From the NCBI GenBank assembly GCA_030825115.1, contig JAPJQL010000031.1, positions 1-43,051 on the forward strand: a DNA stretch of 43,051 nt, given 5' to 3'. Within the stretch, counting starts at the first letter, position 1, and the number at the start of each line of letters is the position of its first letter. Of the stretch, positions 22,171-31,054 are shown piece by piece. Under the pieces are notes generated by a model. That model was not told the origin of the DNA and searched no databases. It saw nothing but the letters and a program-made list of their open reading frames with translations. The DNA comes from Lachnospiraceae bacterium (GTDB lineage: Bacteria > Bacillota > Clostridia > Lachnospirales > Lachnospiraceae). The position numbers were made by a program, and so were the translations under genes.

Positions 22171-22635
22171 TTACATGGAAAGCACCTGCTGATGGCTCTG
22201 TTCTGCCAGCAGGAGAGCTATCTCTATGATTTCCGGATGGGAATAGAATTTCAGATTGCCCCGATATCCCAATTTTCTTTGGCTGAACACATGGGCGGCC
22301 TCTACAAGTTCCGGCGGGCTACCCGGCGGCACTTCCTGATTCCAGCGTACCCACTGACCGTTCTGATAGCGGGGTTCCAGCTTCAGAATCACATAATCCT
22401 CCGGCACAAATCTGGGGTAATGTCCCAGTATCCCGCCCGCCTTATAATAGGGCCTTCCCTCCTTCATAACCGTATCCCGCATCAGGGCCAGTGTATCCTC
22501 CAGAGACGTACACACCCAGCACTCTATGTCACCCATGCGCCGGATACGTCCGTCCTTAAGGATAGCGGGAACATTCTCCCGCCTGGTGTAGTGGTAAACA
22601 GATCCGGCAGGTTTATCCATTCTTTCATATGCCAT
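22171..22635 (-). CDS. Conserved protein with YHYT motif, possible ART-like fold
   Basis: A 154-residue protein. The start VYHYTRRENVPAILKDGRIR resembles the first strand and helix of ADP-ribosyltransferase-like folds (HYT...IL..G.I), and LGHYPRFVPEDYVILKLEP the next strands. The catalytic Glu cannot be assigned with confidence, so enzyme activity is only a possibility. The start is ATG at 22635; its AAGGAGG overlaps the stop codon of exon 2 of the intron-split gene. Confidence 0.5.
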   Translation of the reverse strand: MAYERMDKPAGSVYHYTRRENVPAILKDGRIRRMGDIECWVCTSLEDTLALMRDTVMKEGRPYYKAGGILGHYPRFVPEDYVILKLEPRYQNGQWVRWNQEVPPGSPPELVEAAHVFSQRKLGYRGNLKFYSHPEIIEIALLLAEQSHQQVLSM

Positions 22636-22647
22636 AGACTGACCTCC

Positions 22648-22742
22648 TTACTCTGGAAACTGGGGTGCGATGTGCCAGTCACTCCACAGGTTTCCGTCAA
22701 TCGTAAGGGCATCCGTCAGATTCATGGAAAGCATCCCGGCTG
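22648..22742 (-). CDS. Exon 2 of intron-split secreted-protein gene
   Basis: The last 31 codons plus the stop of the secreted-protein gene whose first exon is at 25496-27116. It reads (after joining) PAGMLSMNLTDALTIDG and ends HIAPQFPE. Joining 25496 to 22742 keeps the frame exactly: 1621 + 95 = 1716 bases, 571 codons plus stop. Without splicing, translation of exon 1 runs five codons into the intron and stops. Confidence 0.8.
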
Positions 22743-22863
22743 ATGTCGATAGGTAAGACCTTGATATTATCTCCGCCTTTTCCCCCGACCCACACCGTAC
22801 GTGAGCCTTTCAGCTCATACGGCGCTCCATCACCAAAATTCATTTACACAATACACATAACTT

Positions 22864-23802
22864 TCAAGATTGCTTAATTGCTTCTAATTGCAGAAGCCTG
22901 CGCAAGGAATTAACCTTACTTAACTGCCGTTTATCAAGTTTCAATTTCCCTAAATACGTTATAATTATCTCCGCTGTTGTAGCATGAATAAGTATGTGAA
23001 CATCTTCGCTGACTATCACTAAATTTTGGTATTTGTCATCTCCACCCAGTTTTCGGGAGATTTTATGATGACAATGAATATCACCAAGTTCAAGCGGTTT
23101 CTTTGTGACTGCACATTTTCCCTGCTGTGCGCTGTATAGCGACAGCCGGTTGTCATTGTACTCAATGCTTTTCCCCATATCGGGATTAAGCATGAGATAA
23201 TGCAGGACCCCCATATTAATGTTTTCTAACTGTTTATGAATTTCTGTTCTTCCCTCGGCTGTAAACTTATTGATGATTTTCTTTTTAAACATCGGATTCG
23301 AGTGTTTGATGTAGCCAATGGGGAGTATAGGGTGCTTTTTCACATATCGTAACTGCCTGCTCTTTCCATACTTTGCTTTTAGGAACGGAGACAATGGAAC
23401 ATCTGAAGTTCTTTTTAAACGGTCTTTCAATCTTCTTTTTAAGGCTCGGTGTACTAAGAAAGCATATTTGTTTAGGTCAAGGTTGACATCAGTGGCAATC
23501 CTGTAATAAGTGTGCCAGCCGATTATCATTGAATTGTACCGCATAACAGCCTTGTATTCTTCTGCGTCATTCGCAGGTTTTTGAATCTCCTTAATGCCGC
23601 TTTTCAGCTTTTCTGCAATCTCTTTCATTGATTTATCATTTAGTTTTGATTGAACAACATACCGTGTTTCCCCGTTTGGCTGTTTGCCCTTTGGGGTAGC
23701 TTTCAGCTTCAATCCCAAAAATTCGGAATAGCTTCTTTTCAGATTTACCACCTTTGACTTTTCAGGACTGATTTCAAGCCCTAATCGTTCTTTTAACCAC
23801 AT
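22864..23802 (-). pseudogene. Group II intron protein, C-terminal part (maturase + HNH)
   Basis: The second half of the intron-encoded protein: the end of the RT thumb (GLEISPEKSKVVNLKRSYSE), the maturase domain X and a C-terminal HNH nuclease with CAVTKKPLELGDIHCHHKIS, then LGGDDKYQNLVIVSEDVH. It is out of frame with the N-terminal half: the run AAAA at 23802-23805 seems to have lost one A, which would restore ACA AAA ATG TGG. Splicing and mobility then depend on a -1 slip at this run, on another maturase in the cell, or the copy is dead. Confidence 0.8.
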
Positions 23803-24749
23803 TTTGTCGCAATAAACATCTTGTCCGCATCATTCTTACTACGGCAGAATATTTTAAAATCATCTGCGTAACGGACGATGAAGCACTCTTTGAGATTGGT
23901 ATACTTGCGCAGGGAGCTATAAACATGCCCTCTGATTTCAGTTCCATTTTTTGCTATTTGCTGACTGTACTGACGCTTTGTAGGCATTCGTTCAAACTGG
24001 CTCGCTATCCACCAATCCAATTCATTTAATACGATATTGGATAGCAGGGGAGAAATAATTCCTCCCTGTGGCGTTCCCTTGTCAGGGAAACCAATTCCGG
24101 CAACCTCTGCTTTTAGCATACAGGAGATAATTGTTAATAGCTTCTTATCCCTGATACCCATAGCCCACATCTGTTTCAGCAGCTTTCCGTGATTTACATT
24201 ATCGAAGAATCCTTTAATATCAATATCCACCACGAAGTATAAGTGCTGTATTTGAATACATTTGTAAGCCTGCGCCATTGCCTGCTCTGCATTTCTGTTT
24301 GGTCTGAAACCATTGCTTCTCTCAAAGAATTTTGCCTCACAAACCGGCTCTAATACCTGTAAGATACATTGTTGAATGAGCCTGTCCATAATGGTTGGTA
24401 TTCCAAGAGGTCTTGTCTTTCCATTTCCTTTTGGTATTTCCACCCTGCGGACTTTTTGTGGTTGGTAGTAATTCAGTTTCTTCTGGATATGTTGTATCAG
24501 TGCTGATATCTCCCATTTTGCAAGATGGGAAATTGTTTTGTTATCCGCTCCTGCCGTCCTGCTCCCTGTATTGCCCTTAATGTTCCGATATGCCAGCCTG
24601 ATGTTTTGTTCCGAACTGATATATTTCATCAAATCCGTAAATATCATTTCTTTCTTGCTTAAGGCATACAGGTTATCAAGTACATTTTGAAAGTCATAGT
24701 ATTCAGCATTTCGCAGATATGCTTTCTTCGGTGTTCGCAATCCTGTCAA
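23793..24749 (-). pseudogene. Group II intron protein, N-terminal part (reverse transcriptase)
   Basis: The reverse-transcriptase half of the intron protein. RT blocks are complete: RRVEIPKGNGKTRPLGIPTI, FVVDIDIKGFFDNVNH, GTPQGGIISPLLSNI and the catalytic FIVRYADDF. The frame ends soon after, at a TAA created by the frameshift at 23802-23805. The likely original start is ATG at 24792 (MTKKSKSRMKGF, AAAGG upstream), but that frame runs into another stop near the start of the RT frame, so a second frameshift near 24745 may exist. Confidence 0.8.
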
Positions 24750-25495
24750 AGTCAGTAAATCCCTTCATTCTGGATTTGCTTTTCTTAGTCATACTCGAAC
24801 CTTTGATTTGTTAGTGCTTGTTTTTTTTGTGTAATTTTGGTGACTTGTGGCTATTCCTCCACGGCTTATTATCACCGCTTCACAGGTCGTGCCACTACTC
24901 TCAGTCAGATAAAATCAGGTTATATGAAAATCACTTTCCCTGACACCGCTTCATAGAGGACAAACTCTCTGCGTTCTGACCTTTCCTCGTTCCGATATTC
25001 CTATCTTTACATTATTGCCCTTAGGTAATCCTCTGAGCCTGCATACTTGATACCGCCTGTAACGGTATAGGGTATTTCATAGGACGACAGTTTTACTTTA
25101 CCCCATATGCCAAACCGTAGTTTCACATACATTTCTATATGTTCAGCCTTATAGACCCGTACATTCGGATTTTCGTCAGTGTTGATTAACACATTCTAAC
25201 CATAGGCATTTTATAGACCCCCGACCTATCGGCTACACCACCCACCTCTGGGCAGCTTTCGTTTCCAAAAAAATTATATTGAAGTTACGGTAGCTTTCAG
25301 CCGACTTCACCGAGCTTTATACGCTTTGCTTTTTGCCAAGCTAACGCATATCGGAGTATCAGGGTGAGCGTTTCAGGGCGTTACCCCATCATTCCACTCA
25401 TTGAAATATCAGTTCTCCAAGAACTGCATTACATAAAATTTATAAAAGAAAATGCAGACTTGTGCGTAACCTTTTCAGTTACGAACGAGTCGCAC

Positions 25496-27116
25496 GTGTC
25501 CAGCAGTCAATCAGCCAGGTATAAGGCATATAGCTTCCATCCGGATACCAGATTGGTGTGAAATGGGTACGCCGGTTATAAGTGCTGTAGCGGTTTTCTT
25601 TAAATTCATGGGTCATATCGTAGCCGCCGCTCATCCGCTCAAGCAGCCTCCAGTATTCCTCATATTGAAATTCCGGGAAGTAAGTTACCGCATTCTGCGC
25701 CGCTGTCACTGCAGAACTCTGGCTGGTGCTGACGTGGGTGGTAACTGTTTCATTAAATCCATAGCCGGACTTCATCGTCCTGCCACTGGCTGTCGGGGAT
25801 TTTTCATCCGGAATAATTCTCATATCTGCAGATAAGCTGGCACTATAGCGGTCAAAATCAAACTCCCACCATCCATGATCGCACCAATATCCGTCATCAT
25901 CCTCATCTCCACTGTGCCAGATCCAGTCAGGCTGCCACCAGGGACGCCAGACACCCCAGCTTGCTGAAGTAACCTGCGGATTATCCGGCACTGCCGGTCT
26001 TGTAAATCCGTCATTACGATCATCAGCATTGGGATCCGGCGGAGGATTCTCATCCAGATCTACGATATTCACAAGAATGGTTCCGTCCGTGACAGATCCG
26101 CCTCCATGCACATTGACTGTGATCGTCATGGTCTGGGGCGTATCAGGCGTTGTCCAGCGTATCCACGCAAGCTGACTGTCTCCTTCCGGATAATACACAT
26201 TGTTCACGGTATAGCTGCGACCTCCTACATGAAATGTGACAGATACCGGATCATCTGGATCACTCTGGCCTCCGCTCACATCCACTGCGGTAATGACCTC
26301 TGTGTTGGTACGGTACTCATAGTCATAAGTACTGACCTCTGGCGGTTCCGGAGGTGCTTCATTGAAGCGCACCACGCCTAAGCCCAGAGAACTCTTGATT
26401 TCCCTGTTGCTCCGGACACCGGATCTTGGGCCTCCCCACGCCGGATAGCCAAGGTCCGGCGTTTCCAAAAACATAGAGAGAGGCAGGTTCTGGAATCCAA
26501 CCGTTGGAAGAACTGCCCGCACATTTCCGCTTGTCTGCTCATCATAAAGTGCTGCCTCGGTTGCTGTACAGGCAATCAGATTTCCCTGAAATTTTAAAAA
26601 GCTGATTGGCTCAATTAACAGCCGGTAATCCCCGTTTATCAAGGTATCAAAATCCATTCCTGTCAAGCCTGCAATGCTTCTGACTACCTGCTCATCTGTG
26701 AAATAACTTTTGATGGCTTCGATATTTGCCGCGCCAAGGCTTTTGGAACTAATGATCCGGGGAAGCGACTGAGCCGGATTCACATATTCATAAGCGCCCG
26801 TATTGACGGACAACGCTGTCCCCTGTGTATATGCCGCTTTGCTGACTTTTCCAAAAGAATACACAATCTTAGGCTTCTTATTTGTCAGGTCAACCGATCT
26901 TGTTACCACCGCCCGGTCCGCTGCCCGGATGACGGTTACCCGCACACCTTCATTTCCCGGCGACCAGCTGTTCTGACTGGTTCCCTGTCCCATGCCTCCA
27001 CCACCGCCATCCAGATTTCCATCTCCCACAGCATAGGCAGGAATGCTCTGGAACAGGAACAGGCTCAGAAGCAAAACAAACATACACAACTGTCTGACTC
27101 TCTTTCTGATTTTCAT
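25496..27116 (-). CDS. Secreted protein of the Tad region, exon 1
   Basis: The first 540 codons of a 571-residue exported protein. A signal peptide (MKIRKRVRQLCMFVLLLSLF, cleavage after AYA at ~29) is followed by a glycine-rich linker, a domain of unknown function, a beta-rich region near residues 270-370 and an acidic, Trp-rich stretch (VWRPWWQPDWIWHSGDEDDD). The gene precedes the T4SS genes and follows the Tad genes, so it may be a pilus-tip, adhesin or envelope component; I do not recognise a family. Its last 31 codons are in exon 2 (22648-22742), beyond a group II intron. The start is ATG at 27116. Confidence 0.75.
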
Positions 27117-27186
27117 TCATTCCTCCAAACAAAAAGCACCGCCTGACTCTGCGATGCTTTCTGACTTTCTTTCCTTATTTCATGTT

Positions 27187-27801
27187 TCAGTCCATGCTTC
27201 CGATCTTGTTACCATTTTCATACATATCTTCTGCAGTAGTCCCGGAACCACCACCTCCGTGGTTCTCTACCCATCCAAAACCCGGCACATAAATCTGACC
27301 ATCTTTCGTATCTCCGGCCTGTGGCTCTCCAGGTGCTGGCTCAGTCTGGACCGGTGTTTCTACCTGTTCATGGTCTACCGGTTCCGGCGGGGTATCCACC
27401 ACAGTCCCGTCTGGTTTTTGTGTCGGATCTTTCAGTACTTCCTCACTGGGAGCCGCCGGTTTTGTTGCCTCCGGTTGAATGCTCTGCTTGGTCTGATCGG
27501 TCTGGGCCGGACGGCTGTACACCGGCCTTTCTGTCTCCGCACCGGTTGTCCCTTCTCCGGTATCGGGGCGAATTACCACATCACGCTCCGTTTCATCCGG
27601 TTCTTCTTTGCTTTCCATTCCGCTTTCTGTTTTTCCGGGATCTATCTCAAGCTCCACATCCGTCTGACTCTCCTTCGCCATCTTATCCCCGGTAACCGGA
27701 GTTTTTCCAAACTGCATTGCGATGGCTGCCACCAATATCACTCCAAACACAATGCCTCCTGCCACAGTCAGGTTTCTTTTTTTCTTTTCTGTCCATTTCA
27801 T
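27187..27801 (-). CDS. DUF6550 family membrane-anchored protein
   Basis: A 204-residue protein with one N-terminal membrane segment (LTVAGGIVFGVILVAAIAM). A long proline-, Glu- and Thr-rich extracellular linker follows, and the C-terminus carries the conserved GQIYVPGFGWVENHGGGGSG. This matches DUF6550, found in Firmicute conjugative elements. It could span the cell wall and link the pilus or channel to the envelope. The start is ATG at 27801 after AGGAGG; an upstream extension has no ribosome-binding site. 27802-27963 shows no gene. Confidence 0.75.
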   Translation of the reverse strand: MKWTEKKKRNLTVAGGIVFGVILVAAIAMQFGKTPVTGDKMAKESQTDVELEIDPGKTESGMESKEEPDETERDVVIRPDTGEGTTGAETERPVYSRPAQTDQTKQSIQPEATKPAAPSEEVLKDPTQKPDGTVVDTPPEPVDHEQVETPVQTEPAPGEPQAGDTKDGQIYVPGFGWVENHGGGGSGTTAEDMYENGNKIGSMD

Positions 27802-27963
27802 ATGCGCTCTCCTCCTTCTTTTCGGTATAACTCTCCTTGTACTTATGACAAGCTGCAGCATCTGCCGCCTGTCTGAAATCATGCTGCTTTTCTTCCTGTA
27901 CACCACACATACTACATCATCGCCTGAAAGTCTACTAAATTCCCTGATTCTTCCCGAATCTTT

Positions 27964-28536
27964 TTAGAATACCTCAATATAACCTGCCTGAACCCGCAAA
28001 GTGATGTGCATGGATGGCAGGAGTTTTCTGCCAAATCGGACAGGAACTTCCAGCCTGATGACCGCCTCCGCTTCAAAACGCTGTGCATTTCCCGGATCAG
28101 AGGGCGCAAGAGGCGCATTGCGGAGCGTTACATTTAAATCCGTCAAGGCAAATTCTACAACATTTCCGCTGTCCCCTGCGAATTTCACATGACGCCCGCC
28201 GCTCTTTCTGGTCCCGAGAACCTCATCGATTCTGGCATAAATATCCCCTTCATCCAGCGTTTCCTCCCATTCCCCTTCTCCGTAAGGCATATATCCGCCT
28301 GAATATCCCTCCCGGACACCATGGTACACCCCGGCGTAATTATCATTTACCGTAGAAATGATGGCATCCTCCACTGCATCCCGGACACCGGCAGCAATAA
28401 TCTGAAGCCGGAAATACTCACTGACGCCGCAAAAGATGAGCAGAAGTGACAGGGTAACGCCGATCACCAGGGGAAAAGATACTCCGCTTTTGTCTTTCAA
28501 AATGATTCTTAGTTTTTTAAGCAAGCCTGTCCTCAC
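27964..28536 (-). CDS. TadE/TadG-like pseudopilin
   Basis: A protein of about 190 residues with one N-terminal membrane helix (FPLVIGVTLSLLLIFCGVSE) preceded by KDKSG, like the processed leader of TadE-type pseudopilins. The rest is an extracellular beta-rich domain. It follows DUF4320 and TadC/TadB genes and probably belongs to the Tad pilus tip or base. The start is either GTG at 28536 or TTG at 28524; the latter has a better-spaced GAGGACAGG. The GTG is one base after the DUF4320 stop. Confidence 0.7.
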   Translation of the reverse strand: MRTGLLKKLRIILKDKSGVSFPLVIGVTLSLLLIFCGVSEYFRLQIIAAGVRDAVEDAIISTVNDNYAGVYHGVREGYSGGYMPYGEGEWEETLDEGDIYARIDEVLGTRKSGGRHVKFAGDSGNVVEFALTDLNVTLRNAPLAPSDPGNAQRFEAEAVIRLEVPVRFGRKLLPSMHITLRVQAGYIEVF

Positions 28537-28537
28537 C

Positions 28538-28945
28538 TCACTTCCAGTAAACTTCGGATTTTCCGGTGGCCTGCGCCCGAAGCGTGATAGGAAACAAACC
28601 AAAATCTCCAAATAAACCGATGTTGGTCTGAAGTGTCAGAAAGACCGTCACTTCACTGTTCAGCTGTATCCTGCCGCCTGCCGACCATGTGATATCCGGG
28701 TCAAGACCTGTTTTTTCACGCAGAACAGCAGCTCTCCGGGAGGTTTCCAAACCAACCCTGCCGGAGATTTCAGCCTCCCTCACCAGTTCCGTGGCAAAGG
28801 TATCCAGCTGCTGTTTGGCAATAAACACCGGCAGCACCCGAATAGCCAGCGCCAAAACCAGCATGGCACACAGAACCAGCACGACCACATCCACATAGCC
28901 TTCCCCGCGTCTGCATCTGAGCTTATCTTTTAGTTTTTTCAGCAC
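28538..28945 (-). CDS. DUF4320 family pseudopilin-like protein
   Basis: A 135-residue protein with a short basic leader (LKKLKDKLRCRRGEG) and then one membrane helix (YVDVVVLVLCAMLVLALAIR). The leader-plus-helix form and the EGYVD junction are those of type IV pilin-like proteins, and the family is DUF4320. The start is GTG at 28945, overlapping the stop of the preceding 97-residue protein (GTGATGTGCTGA). It is likely processed by the A24 peptidase encoded at 34579-35049. Confidence 0.75.
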   Translation of the reverse strand: MLKKLKDKLRCRRGEGYVDVVVLVLCAMLVLALAIRVLPVFIAKQQLDTFATELVREAEISGRVGLETSRRAAVLREKTGLDPDITWSAGGRIQLNSEVTVFLTLQTNIGLFGDFGLFPITLRAQATGKSEVYWK

Positions 28946-29232
28946 ATCACCACCCCCTGTCCGGGAGCAGGCGGCTCCGGTTCCCTTTTCTGTATATAGT
29001 CCGTAAGCATATGACAGACAGCCCCGTCCCATTTGACATTTACCACGTTCTGCGCAAGCAGTTCCTCCGCAGATACCGTTATATCATATCCTGAAATACC
29101 GAGATGTGCTTTCATATCCTTTCCTTCCAAAAGCTCTTTTGCCTGCTTCGGTGTCAGAAAGACATAGCCGCCCGGTGTCATCATGTCAAAGCTGCTCTGT
29201 GGATGACTCTCGATCCATTCCTTTAAGCGCAT
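28939..29232 (-). CDS. Small element protein of unknown function
   Basis: A 97-residue soluble protein: RLKEWIESHPQSSFDMMTPG, then GYVFLTPKQAKELLEGKD and a C-terminal WDGAVCHMLTDYIQKR. It is not recognised. The start is ATG at 29232 after AAAGGAGAGAGG. It lies between tadC and the pseudopilin genes, so it may serve the Tad pilus. Confidence 0.6.
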   Translation of the reverse strand: MRLKEWIESHPQSSFDMMTPGGYVFLTPKQAKELLEGKDMKAHLGISGYDITVSAEELLAQNVVNVKWDGAVCHMLTDYIQKREPEPPAPGQGVVMC

Positions 29233-29247
29233 CGCCTCTCTCCTTTC

Positions 29248-30120
29248 CTAAAACATTCCACCCAGACTGGTTACCGCTACATAAGCGATGATTACCAGAT
29301 AGGTTAATAAAAAGCACATCAGCATGGCAAAAGAAAACACCCTGATTTTGGGAGGGATTTTCTGCGCCTGGGCTTTGAGCCTCTGCAGCTCCAGCTGTTT
29401 GAAGTCGTGGGCCAGCATCTGGAAATACACAGAGCTGTCATCCCCACGCAGCACTCCAATCAGTCCCCGCACCACGTCAGAAAGCATGGGGGAATTAAGC
29501 CTTGCCTCAAACCGGGTCAGCGCTGCCTCATAGTTGGAGGAGCGCATATCTGCTAACAGGATATCCAGCTCCCCGGTGAGGGCTGCCCCCGCATTTCCCT
29601 TAAAGCGTTCCAACATACCAATAACATTGCGGCTGGCTTTCAGTTCCTGCTCAATGGTTGCCACCAGCCGTGGCAGTTCCCCCTCGATCTCATCCCGTTT
29701 TGCCTTCAGCCGCTCATCTGCTTTCTGGCTTTCCTTAAAATAAGTGAGCAGAGACAAAATGATTACAACCGGCGACAAAAGAGGCAGGAGAAACACACAG
29801 GGAATCACGCCCAGAAGAATCGCTCCAGCCTTCACAAAGGCATACGCCTGGTACACCTCCGGTGTCAGGTTCATGCCGCTGGCCTTTAACACGTTGTGCA
29901 TCCGGCTGCGTTTGTACTCATCCATGCGGATATACTTCGCCAGCCGCACTGCCACGGTCATCAGATAGGTTTCTATGGTTTTGGCTGCCTTTTTTTCCTG
30001 TTTCACATTTCCAAGCATGGCCTTGGCTGTACCTATGGTGGGGAGCCGCAGGATGGATGCCGCCAGAAAGAACAGCCCCAGGGCAAGGAACAGCCCGAAT
30101 AAAAATAACAGTCCCGTCAT
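29248..30120 (-). CDS. tadC: TadC-like inner-membrane platform protein
   Basis: A 290-residue T2SS-F/GspF-type membrane protein of the Tad type. Membrane helices lie near residues 2-25, 95-130 (GAILLGVIPCVFLLPLLSPV) and at the C-terminus (FAMLMCFLLTYLVIIAYVAV). A cytoplasmic helical domain between them includes ELPRLVATIEQELKASRNVI. It forms the pilus assembly platform with TadB and is driven by TadA. The start is ATG at 30120 after GGAGGTGATGCC. Confidence 0.85.
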   Translation of the reverse strand: MTGLLFLFGLFLALGLFFLAASILRLPTIGTAKAMLGNVKQEKKAAKTIETYLMTVAVRLAKYIRMDEYKRSRMHNVLKASGMNLTPEVYQAYAFVKAGAILLGVIPCVFLLPLLSPVVIILSLLTYFKESQKADERLKAKRDEIEGELPRLVATIEQELKASRNVIGMLERFKGNAGAALTGELDILLADMRSSNYEAALTRFEARLNSPMLSDVVRGLIGVLRGDDSSVYFQMLAHDFKQLELQRLKAQAQKIPPKIRVFSFAMLMCFLLTYLVIIAYVAVTSLGGMF

Positions 30121-30124
30121 GGCA

Positions 30125-31054
30125 TCACCTCCTGTATTCGATGGGATGGGTCAGCTTTACCACAAAGCTGGCCGAGATAAAAATAACCGCTGCAGTAACA
30201 GCCAGAATAATCTGTCCCAGCGGCGTGTGCATCAGAACATCGTACCATTCTTGATTGAGCAGGTGCATCAGCGGGATGTTGCCTACCACAAAAAACACCA
30301 TGATCAGGAACTCTTTCCTTGGCTCCGCAACCAGATATTCCAGTTCTGCATTGACATTGCGCATATCGGAAAGTTTGGCTACGATAGGGGTCAGAGTAGT
30401 TTTCAGGCTGCGGTCATGCTGGCAGTCGCACAGGGCATCGCACCATTCCCGGAACACCTCATTGTCAATGCGGCTTTTCATGGTCCGCAGTGCCGCCTCC
30501 ACATCTGGATTTACCAGCTTGATCTGCATCAGAAATTCCCGGAACACTTTGGAAACCGGAGGATTTAAGTAAGCGATATTCTCATCCACCGCTGTCACGA
30601 TATCCTCTGTACGAAGATAGGCGGTGGTTACCACGGACAGGGCTGTTTCCAGTTCCGCAGCAATGTCTTTCTTATAGTGGTTGGCAGTCAGCTTCACATA
30701 CCAGAAGGGCAGGAACATAAACCCCACCGCCAGAACCGGAGCCATGAAAAAATTGCCCAGCAGGATAGCGATGGAACCGCCTGTACAAAACAACGCCAGG
30801 GAAGCGGCACAAACCAGAGAAAAACGTCTGCTTCGCCCGGTCATTTCCAGCACCGCCTGTGCCTCCATGATTTCCCTTTTTAAGGGGCCGGCTTTCTTTC
30901 TGCCGGTTGAAGCCCGTATATCCTCCCGGATGCTGCTTTTTTTCCAGAGCAGGAATGCAAACAGACTGTCTGTAAACTCCACCGGCTTTAATCCGAGAAT
31001 CAAAAAAGCGCCCACGATCATTCCTGCGCAGGCCAGTAATTGGATTGCTGTCAT
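30125..31054 (-). CDS. tadB: TadB-like inner-membrane platform protein
   Basis: A 309-residue TadB-type GspF protein. N-terminal membrane helix IQLLACAGMIVGAFLILGL; two helices near 85-125; the cytoplasmic core AAELETALSVVTTAYLRTED; and two C-terminal helices (LIMVFFVVGNIPLMHLL and IILAVTAAVIFISASFVV). The start ATG at 31054 overlaps the tadA stop (ATGA), which indicates coupled translation of the ATPase and its platform. Confidence 0.85.
   Translation of the reverse strand: MTAIQLLACAGMIVGAFLILGLKPVEFTDSLFAFLLWKKSSIREDIRASTGRKKAGPLKREIMEAQAVLEMTGRSRRFSLVCAASLALFCTGGSIAILLGNFFMAPVLAVGFMFLPFWYVKLTANHYKKDIAAELETALSVVTTAYLRTEDIVTAVDENIAYLNPPVSKVFREFLMQIKLVNPDVEAALRTMKSRIDNEVFREWCDALCDCQHDRSLKTTLTPIVAKLSDMRNVNAELEYLVAEPRKEFLIMVFFVVGNIPLMHLLNQEWYDVLMHTPLGQIILAVTAAVIFISASFVVKLTHPIEYRR

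Larger units (their letters stand above)
22743..25495 (-). mobile_element. Group II intron (2753 bases)
   Basis: A self-splicing retroelement on the minus strand. The 5' end is GTGCGACTCG at 25495, the usual GUGYG start. Domain V lies around 22790-22827 (AGC...GAAAGGCTCACGTACGG pattern) and domain VI at 22743-22788, ending in CCTATCGACAT with the probable branch A in CCTATC. It encodes a reverse transcriptase-maturase with an HNH nuclease. Exon 1 ends GGACAC, five bases of which pair with GTGTC at 24942-24946, a candidate EBS1. The intron is AT-richer than its host genes. Its 5' half (24793-25495) is RNA domain I-IV without a further gene. Confidence 0.88.

Noticed and set aside
25007..25192. 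A 61-codon ORF in the 5' part of the group II intron
   Set aside because: It overlaps the catalytic RNA domain I; the open frame is a by-product of conserved RNA sequence.
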